Below are positions 59,159 to 64,000 of a stretch of DNA of 64,000 bases, piece after piece; position 1 is the stretch's first letter; every line of letters begins with the position of its first letter. The notes beneath the pieces were generated by a model, which saw only the letters and a list, made by a program, of their open reading frames with translations, ran no database searches and had not been told where the DNA came from. Source of the stretch: Candidatus Ozemobacteraceae bacterium (GTDB lineage: Bacteria; Muiribacteriota; Ozemobacteria; Ozemobacterales; Ozemobacteraceae); NCBI GenBank assembly GCA_035373905.1, contig DAOSOK010000006.1, positions 114,189-178,188 of the forward strand, in the 5' to 3' direction. Both the position numbers and the translations under genes were made by a program.

Positions 59159-59740
59159 TCAGGCCCGGCTTCTGCGCTTGCTGTACCGGAGTTCGTCCAC
59201 CTGCCGCCGCAGTTCGTCGAACTTCTGTTGGGCTTTCGCGACGGCGCCGATCTCGTCGTAGATGCGTACCGGCTGAAACGCCGCAACGCCGAGCGCCGCC
59301 ACCAGCACCGTCATCATCAGGCTGGAAAACCCGAGAACCCAGCCGTCCCAGCCGAGCAGGGAAAATGCGCTCCATCCGACGATCCAGACGACGATGCAGG
59401 CGGCGAACACGAAGGCGAGGGTGCAGAGAACCCGCACAGGCAGAGGCCCCTGAAACGCTTCGCGGTCCAGGTCGAGCCTGCGCCGCAGGATATCCTCGAT
59501 CACCGGGTCGGGATGACGGCCGTTCTGGAGCCTGAGAACGACGGCGCGACGCCAGTCGAACGATTCGAGCCGCAGAAGATCCTGGTCGGGGGCAGGCTCG
59601 GCAGGCGGAGGGGATGACGGGGAAGGCGTCGCTGCCGTGTCAGCCGGCGCGGCGCGTTCCTGAGGCGCTGCCGGAGCGACCGGCGCTTCAGGCGGCGAAA
59701 CCGGCTTGGAATCGGCTTGCGGTGCGACGTCGGGACACAT
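59159..59740 (-). CDS. Two-helix membrane protein with Pro-rich N-terminus
   Basis: A 193-residue protein: Pro/Ala-rich disordered N-terminus (~50 residues), a helical segment (RRAVVLRLQNGRHPDP, VIEDILRRRLDLDREAF), two membrane helices (LCTLAFVFAACIVVWIVGW; LGFSSLMMTVLVAALGVAAF) and a C-terminal charged coiled coil. GGAGG lies nine bases before the ATG. Unknown function; divergent from the nuclease-like gene. Confidence 0.6.
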   Translation of the reverse strand: MCPDVAPQADSKPVSPPEAPVAPAAPQERAAPADTAATPSPSSPPPAEPAPDQDLLRLESFDWRRAVVLRLQNGRHPDPVIEDILRRRLDLDREAFQGPLPVRVLCTLAFVFAACIVVWIVGWSAFSLLGWDGWVLGFSSLMMTVLVAALGVAAFQPVRIYDEIGAVAKAQQKFDELRRQVDELRYSKRRSRA

Positions 59741-59841
59741 GATGATCGGCCTCCGGATTCACTATACCACAAGAATCTGCGGATTTGCCCCAAAGGACGG
59801 GGGGGCGTACAATGAGAACATCGAAACGGAGGCGCTCATTC

Positions 59842-60882
59842 ATGCTTGATTCACACTCCTTTTCCGTTCGCGCGGCCAGGACGGCGGCGTTTCTGCTCGT
59901 TCTCATCCCGTTCGTGACGTGCGGCTCGCCCGCCGGAGCCTGGTCGTATCACACGCACCGGAAGATCGTTTCCGACGCTCTTTCGTTCCTGCCGACAGCG
60001 TTTCAGGAGCGGTTCCGCCCCTTCAAAGACCTGATGATGAAAGGAGCGACAGATCCCGACACGTTCATCAAGGATTTCATGAACCACGTGTATCACGTCA
60101 ACAGCCGCATGGGCCACGACTCGGCCGCCCGGATCGGCGCTCTCTTCAATCAGGCCGTCCAGCAGTTGAAAGAACGGGGACCGGGGCCGGAAGCAGCCTA
60201 CACGATGGGCCTCATCGCCCACTACGTCGCCGATCTCAACCAGCCTCTGCACACCGCCGGAAGCGAAGCAGACGTCGCCGAGAGCGACTACCACGCCAGG
60301 TTCGAAAAGGATGTCCAGAGCCGGATGACGCACATCCCCGTTCCGGTTCCGACCGGGTATGATCCGGTGACGGATCCCGAACGACGCGTCATGGAGATGG
60401 CGAGATCCGCTTCGCCGCTTTACGGACGGATCGGTGCAGCCTATCGCAGCGGCAACGGCGTGTTCGATCTCGACGACATCGTCAACGCGCAGTATGCGGC
60501 GGCCGTGAAGCACGTCGCCGACTTCTGGCTTGGCGTCACGAACCTCGGCGGACAGCCGATTCCCCTGATTCCGCCGGCCGCCATCGAAACGATAAAGGCC
60601 GCCTCGGCGGCTCAGGATCTTCCGCCGCTTCAACTGAGCCGGGCGGAAGGCTTCCCGGCCTCGAAAAACCCGCTGATCGACATCAACACGGCGACGCTCG
60701 ATCAGCTCATGAGCGTTCCCGGCATCGGCGAAAAGCGGGCGCAGGCAATCCTCGACGCCCGCAGGGTCCGGCCGTTCCGGTCAATCCGCGACTTGGCGAA
60801 CGTCACCTACCCCGCGAGCGGGAAGAAAGCCTTCAGCGTCGGCCTTATCGACAGGCTGTCCGGACAGCTGACGGCGAAGTAG
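59842..60882 (+). CDS. Secreted phospholipase C/P1-nuclease-like enzyme fused to ComEA-type HhH domain
   Basis: A 346-residue exported protein. The signal peptide ends ...SPAGA, leaving Trp34 at or near the mature N-terminus, as in zinc-dependent phospholipase C and S1/P1 nucleases, where that Trp is a zinc ligand. Further likely ligands are His37/39, Asp71, His82, His127 and Asp131 in GLIAHYVADLNQPLH, and His137. Residues ~278-340 are a ComEA-like double helix-hairpin-helix (DINTATLDQLMSVPGIGEKR), a DNA-binding unit. GGAGG lies nine bases before ATG 59842. The fusion favours nuclease over phospholipase activity (inference). Confidence 0.8.
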   Translation: MLDSHSFSVRAARTAAFLLVLIPFVTCGSPAGAWSYHTHRKIVSDALSFLPTAFQERFRPFKDLMMKGATDPDTFIKDFMNHVYHVNSRMGHDSAARIGALFNQAVQQLKERGPGPEAAYTMGLIAHYVADLNQPLHTAGSEADVAESDYHARFEKDVQSRMTHIPVPVPTGYDPVTDPERRVMEMARSASPLYGRIGAAYRSGNGVFDLDDIVNAQYAAAVKHVADFWLGVTNLGGQPIPLIPPAAIETIKAASAAQDLPPLQLSRAEGFPASKNPLIDINTATLDQLMSVPGIGEKRAQAILDARRVRPFRSIRDLANVTYPASGKKAFSVGLIDRLSGQLTAK

Positions 60883-60891
60883 GCCGAGGCC

Positions 60892-61401
60892 TCACCTCGC
60901 CTGTTTCACGGCCTCGAGAGCGGCTTCGAAGTTCGGCGACTGCGTGATCTCCTTCACCAGTTCGGCATACACGACGGTGCCGGTCGAATCGACGACGAAG
61001 ACGGCCCGGGCAAACAGCCGCAACTCCTTGATATGCAGGCCGCAGGCGTCGGCGAACGCCATCGAGTGGTGGTCCGACAGGGTCTTCACCCGGTCGATGC
61101 CGGCGGCGCCGCACCAGCGGGCCTGGGCGAACGGCAGATCGGCGGAGACGGCGTATATCGTCACGTTCGCGAGTTTCGCCGCTTCCTGGTTGAAACGCCT
61201 TATCTGGGCGTCGCACACGGGCGTGTCGAGGGAGGGCACGGTGGTGAACACGCGAACGCCCGTCGTGTCGGCGAGCGTCACCGGCTTGAGATCGACGCCG
61301 GCAAGCGTGAACCCGGGCAGTTTGCTTCCCTTCGCGAGCGTATTCCCGATGAGCGTGAGGGGATTTCCCTGGAACGTAACGGCACCCGCCTGTTCAATCA
61401 T
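60892..61401 (-). CDS. tpx: Thiol peroxidase Tpx
   Basis: A 169-residue atypical 2-Cys peroxiredoxin that reduces lipid and H2O2 peroxides. Peroxidatic Cys63 is in VPSLDTPVCD and resolving Cys97 in ARWCGAAG; spacing and length match E. coli Tpx. AGGAGAG precedes the ATG. Convergent with the nuclease-like gene, with only nine bases between. Confidence 0.96.
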   Translation of the reverse strand: MIEQAGAVTFQGNPLTLIGNTLAKGSKLPGFTLAGVDLKPVTLADTTGVRVFTTVPSLDTPVCDAQIRRFNQEAAKLANVTIYAVSADLPFAQARWCGAAGIDRVKTLSDHHSMAFADACGLHIKELRLFARAVFVVDSTGTVVYAELVKEITQSPNFEAALEAVKQAR

Positions 61402-61473
61402 GACGAATCACTCTCCTATTCGCGTATCTTCCGGCGCTCCGGCCCGGTTGTCGGATCGAGCATCCCGGCGGCG

Positions 61474-61502
61474 TTGACAGGCGCACCGGATCACCCTATC
61501 AT
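61474..61502 (+). promoter_or_regulatory. Sigma-70-type promoter of the STAS gene
   Basis: Perfect TTGACA and TATCAT with a 17-base spacer; the -10 box ends seven bases before the ATG at 61510. There is no room for a ribosome-binding site, so the transcript is leaderless or nearly so. Confidence 0.85.
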
Positions 61503-61509
61503 ACCATAC

Positions 61510-61860
61510 ATGAGCGAAATGAACATTGAGAGTGTCACCCAGGGTGAGGTCACGATCCTCAGGACGCAGGGCTACCTCGACGACGTCAACGGCAAGCAGC
61601 TGAAGGCCATCTGCGAAAAGCTCATCGAGAGCGGCAGGAACAGATTCGTCTTCAACCTCGCCGGCACGCCGGCGATCAACTCGACCGGGTTGTCGATGGT
61701 TCTCGACGTCGCCGTGAAAGTCATCGATTACAACGACGGGAAGATCGCGATCACCGGTCTGACGAAACTGACGCGCACCGCCCTCCAGATGACCGGCATC
61801 CTGACCCTTTGCGATGCCTTCGAAACCGAGCAGGAAGCGGTCGCGGAGATTTCGAAGTGA
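61510..61860 (+). CDS. STAS-domain protein, anti-sigma-factor-antagonist type
   Basis: A 116-residue single STAS domain: GEVTILRTQGYLDDVNGKQL, FVFNLAGTPAINSTGLSMVL and LTRTALQMTGILTLCDAFET. The Ser in NSTGL sits where SpoIIAA-type antagonists are phosphorylated, so it may regulate a partner-switch module; no kinase or sigma factor gene is nearby. The stop overlaps the GTG of the next gene. Confidence 0.85.
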   Translation: MSEMNIESVTQGEVTILRTQGYLDDVNGKQLKAICEKLIESGRNRFVFNLAGTPAINSTGLSMVLDVAVKVIDYNDGKIAITGLTKLTRTALQMTGILTLCDAFETEQEAVAEISK

Positions 61861-62918
61861 GAACGAGCCGGTCCTTCGCGGCACGGCTGTTTCTCCTCGC
61901 CTGTTTGGCATTCGCCGCCGGCGCGACCGCTCCATATCATAGCGCAACGACCACAGCATCATTTTCCGGGGGCGGATCCGTCCTATATGCTCAGGAGCAG
62001 AGCGGCGCCGATACCGACGCCGCGCCGGCCGGGCCGAAGATCGACCCGGCCGACAAGATGTACGGCGAAGCCCACATGAAGCTCGCGAGGCGCAATTTCA
62101 AACTGGGCAACGTCGACCGAGCCCGTGAAGAACTCGACCTGGTCATCGAGCGCATCCCCACGCATGCCGAAGCCCGCTTCATGCGCGCGGTGATCGCGGC
62201 CAAAGCGAAGGATTTCATCACCGCCTGGCGCCACATCTCGATCGCCGAGCAGTCGGCCCCGAACCACCCACGCATCAAGGAGTTCATCGCCAGGCTCGAA
62301 AAGGCGATGCCCCGGCCCAGTGTCATTCCCGAAGAGGTCGCGGCGAGACCGGCGCCCGCCCATGCTTCCGAACTTCTCGGCGATGCAATCGAGGCGTTGT
62401 TTGCGAACAAAAAAGCCAGCGCCGGCGTCTCCGCCCTCGGATGCACCGGCATCGAGGAAACCGGCGGAAAGATCGTCGCGAAGCTGACCTTCGAGGGCAA
62501 CGCCCCTCTCGACGAGAATTCGATCAAGGATGCGCTGAAAGAGGCGCTGAAAGCCGACGTTCCCGATGCCACAACGGCGAGCGCCGGCACGACGCTCGAG
62601 ATTGTCGTCGGGCTCCCCGGTCTTCCCCTGCTGAACCCCGCGGCGAAGCCCCTTTCCAACCTGGGCGAACTGCTCAAGACAGCGTCCGAGGAGACCGACG
62701 TCGCCCTGAAGAACAGTTCCGAAAGCGAACCGGACGCGGACAAGCGCATCACCGGCACCTACACGATCGTCGCGGCCAACCTGCGCAGCGTCAACGATTT
62801 CATGCGCAAGTTGTCGAGTGAGGCGGTCGACTGCCGCATCGTTCACCTCGTCAACACGACGATGAACGAGCAGAACGTCTGGAAGGGCGAAGTCCGTTTC
62901 CGCTTCCTCGCCCCCTGA
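61857..62918 (+). CDS. Exported TPR-like protein
   Basis: A 353-residue protein starting at GTG 61857, overlapping the STAS stop by four bases (GTGA). Signal-like RLFLLACLAFAAGATA, a short low-complexity segment, then a TPR pair (AHMKLARRNFKLGNVDRARE; ARFMRAVIAAKAKDFITAW). The C-terminal ~170 residues form an unassigned domain (SAGVSALGCTGIEETGG; RITGTYTIVAANLRSVNDFM). It is coupled to the STAS protein, but the two would lie on opposite sides of the membrane. Confidence 0.65.
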   Translation: MRTSRSFAARLFLLACLAFAAGATAPYHSATTTASFSGGGSVLYAQEQSGADTDAAPAGPKIDPADKMYGEAHMKLARRNFKLGNVDRAREELDLVIERIPTHAEARFMRAVIAAKAKDFITAWRHISIAEQSAPNHPRIKEFIARLEKAMPRPSVIPEEVAARPAPAHASELLGDAIEALFANKKASAGVSALGCTGIEETGGKIVAKLTFEGNAPLDENSIKDALKEALKADVPDATTASAGTTLEIVVGLPGLPLLNPAAKPLSNLGELLKTASEETDVALKNSSESEPDADKRITGTYTIVAANLRSVNDFMRKLSSEAVDCRIVHLVNTTMNEQNVWKGEVRFRFLAP

Positions 62919-62978
62919 GGAAGGGATTTTCCTCTTCAGGAAGCCCCGCCCTCAGCCGATAGGTGTGCCGGATCCTTC

Positions 62979-63866
62979 ATGCCTATCGAGCCGACTTCTT
63001 CTCATAAGCCGCAGGAAGCCTCTGCCGGCCGCCGTTTCGCCGGCAGAGCCGTCGTCGCGCTCCTGCTCGCGGCCGCCGTCGGCGTGTCCGGGTGGCTGAT
63101 GATGGGCTCCAGTTCCGCCTTCACCGGCCGCGATCTCGCGGCCCTGAACATCGCCGTTCCGGCCGTCACCGCCGGCTGGCGTGCCCACCGGCGCGGCACC
63201 GCGGTCGGGCCGGCGATTCTGCAGGCGCTCGCAGGGGGCCTGTGTATGCAGAAGGCGATGGAAACAGCCGCGAAGGTTCGCGATGACGATCCCTGGCGTG
63301 CCTGGCGCGCGAAATTTCTGATGAACGTCGGAGCATCGCTCGCCGAGTCGGCGCCGGAAGGCAGGTTCCTCTATCGCATGGATTTCGGCCCCGTCTGGCT
63401 CGAGGCCGGTCCCGGCGGCTTTCGCTTCAAGCCAGGCCTTCACGGCTCCCTCGCCCCCCTGTTGAACCTGGCGGACGGCGCCCGGATCGACCCGGGCCGC
63501 TCGCTCCGTCTCGGCACGCTCGCCTACGAGCGGAACCGGAACAGGGACGGCACGATCGGCCGCAACGGTGCTCTCGCCTACAGCAACGCGAACAACTTGG
63601 TCACCAACCGGAACGGCGACCATGCCGGCCACGAACTGATCCACACCTTCCAGTACCGTCGTGACGTCTCGATCTGGCCCAGCCTGGGACAGTTGTTTCC
63701 CGCCATACGGTGCCGCACCGACCGGTGGGTCGACGACACCGGCTGGTCCGTCGCCTGGGGCAGCCAGTGCGCCGCATCGCGCATCGCCGGCCAGGATCGC
63801 GACTTCGACATCCTGATGGAGCGCGAAGCCTACGAACTGACCGACACCTACCGCAATTTCCGCTGA
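62979..63866 (+). CDS. Membrane-anchored HExxH protein, putative metallopeptidase
   Basis: A 295-residue protein with an N-terminal anchor (AVVALLLAAAVGVSGWLMMG). Residues 218-222 are HELIH in GHELIHTFQYRRD, a zinc-binding motif shared in form with the HEMTHTFQ of the 8903 gene. A following EREAYE could supply a third ligand. No peptidase family is certain, and the rest is not recognised. No good ribosome-binding site is seen. Confidence 0.6.
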   Translation: MPIEPTSSHKPQEASAGRRFAGRAVVALLLAAAVGVSGWLMMGSSSAFTGRDLAALNIAVPAVTAGWRAHRRGTAVGPAILQALAGGLCMQKAMETAAKVRDDDPWRAWRAKFLMNVGASLAESAPEGRFLYRMDFGPVWLEAGPGGFRFKPGLHGSLAPLLNLADGARIDPGRSLRLGTLAYERNRNRDGTIGRNGALAYSNANNLVTNRNGDHAGHELIHTFQYRRDVSIWPSLGQLFPAIRCRTDRWVDDTGWSVAWGSQCAASRIAGQDRDFDILMEREAYELTDTYRNFR

Positions 63867-63932
63867 CGTTCCGTGACGCCCTCACCAATACTCTTCGTCT
63901 CAGATATTAGGCAACAGCTATCACAAGTAAAA

Positions 63933-63938
63933 TATAAT
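63933..63938 (+). promoter_or_regulatory. Possible -10 box near the right edge
   Basis: TATAAT followed by TCCTCC, as at 4127, about 60 bases after the metallopeptidase-like gene. The gene it would serve lies beyond the window. Confidence 0.3.
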
Positions 63939-63961
63939 TCCTCCAGACCGACATGGCACAG

Positions 63962-63991
63962 CCGTTCGCCCTGAGCTTGTCGAAGGGCGAG
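63962..63991 (+). repeat. REP-like palindromic repeat, half copy
   Basis: CCGTTCGCCCTGAGCTTGTC followed by GAAGGGCGAG; this is the reverse complement of the right arm of the composite repeats at 41411 and 49632. It runs close to the right edge, so a full copy may continue outside. Confidence 0.75.
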
Positions 63992-64000
63992 TGCATTCGT

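Overview
The window is GC-rich and densely coded: 53 complete protein genes, one gene cut by the left edge, and three tRNA genes. No stretch over about 300 bases lacks a gene. The cell is a diderm: it has lpxK for lipid A, lipoproteins and many signal peptides. It also carries several type IV pilin-like systems, a clostripain-type protease, a CsaB-type pyruvyltransferase and an smc-ftsY pair. The mix resembles uncultured deep-branching diderm bacteria of the Riflebacteria/Ozemobacteria kind. That placement is inference from gene content only; no 16S gene is present.

Region by region. 1-4026: end of an unknown gene, a TPR protein, then a minus-strand operon of a cytochrome-like lipoprotein, a Pro/Ala-rich membrane protein, MotA and MotB. 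4139-8807: a six-gene pseudopilin operon including a 697-residue member. 8903-10362: a secreted HExxH protein and a small secreted protein with a distant paralogue at 43722. 10389-12173: tilS and a tRNA-Leu/fMet/Met operon. 12305-20091: a second pilin operon resembling pilV-pilX-pilW-pilY1, ending in a 1515-residue secreted protein. 21092-26211: smc-ftsY. 26338-38338: a methyltransferase, a phospholipase D, a membrane protein, a lone molybdenum hydroxylase subunit, a GAF-GAF-PAS-cyclase and a clostripain-type protease. 38633-41380: a PilT-type ATPase fused to a large HEAT-repeat region. 41528-44231: CopA and the small secreted paralogue. 44346-49595: an envelope glycan operon of tandem GT4, GT4, csaB and lpxK. 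49712-54695: rpsF-ssb-rpsR-DUF2232-rplI-dnaB-PAP2. 54802-58446: polX-nth-hydrolase. 58609-63866: small secreted proteins, a phospholipase C/P1-nuclease-like protein fused to a ComEA-type helix-hairpin-helix, tpx, a STAS protein coupled to a TPR protein, and a membrane HExxH protein.

How it fits together. Two pseudopilin operons, the PilY1-like giant and the HEAT-PilT ATPase point to one or more type IV pilus-like machines whose secretin, inner-membrane platform and prepilin peptidase lie elsewhere. The glycan operon links lipid A assembly to a probably pyruvylated surface polymer. Housekeeping operons are conventional and have good sigma-70-type promoters. Three genes start right at the end of a -10 box, suggesting leaderless mRNAs. 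A palindromic REP-like repeat occurs four times between genes, and many GC-rich genes contain a short AT-rich islet.
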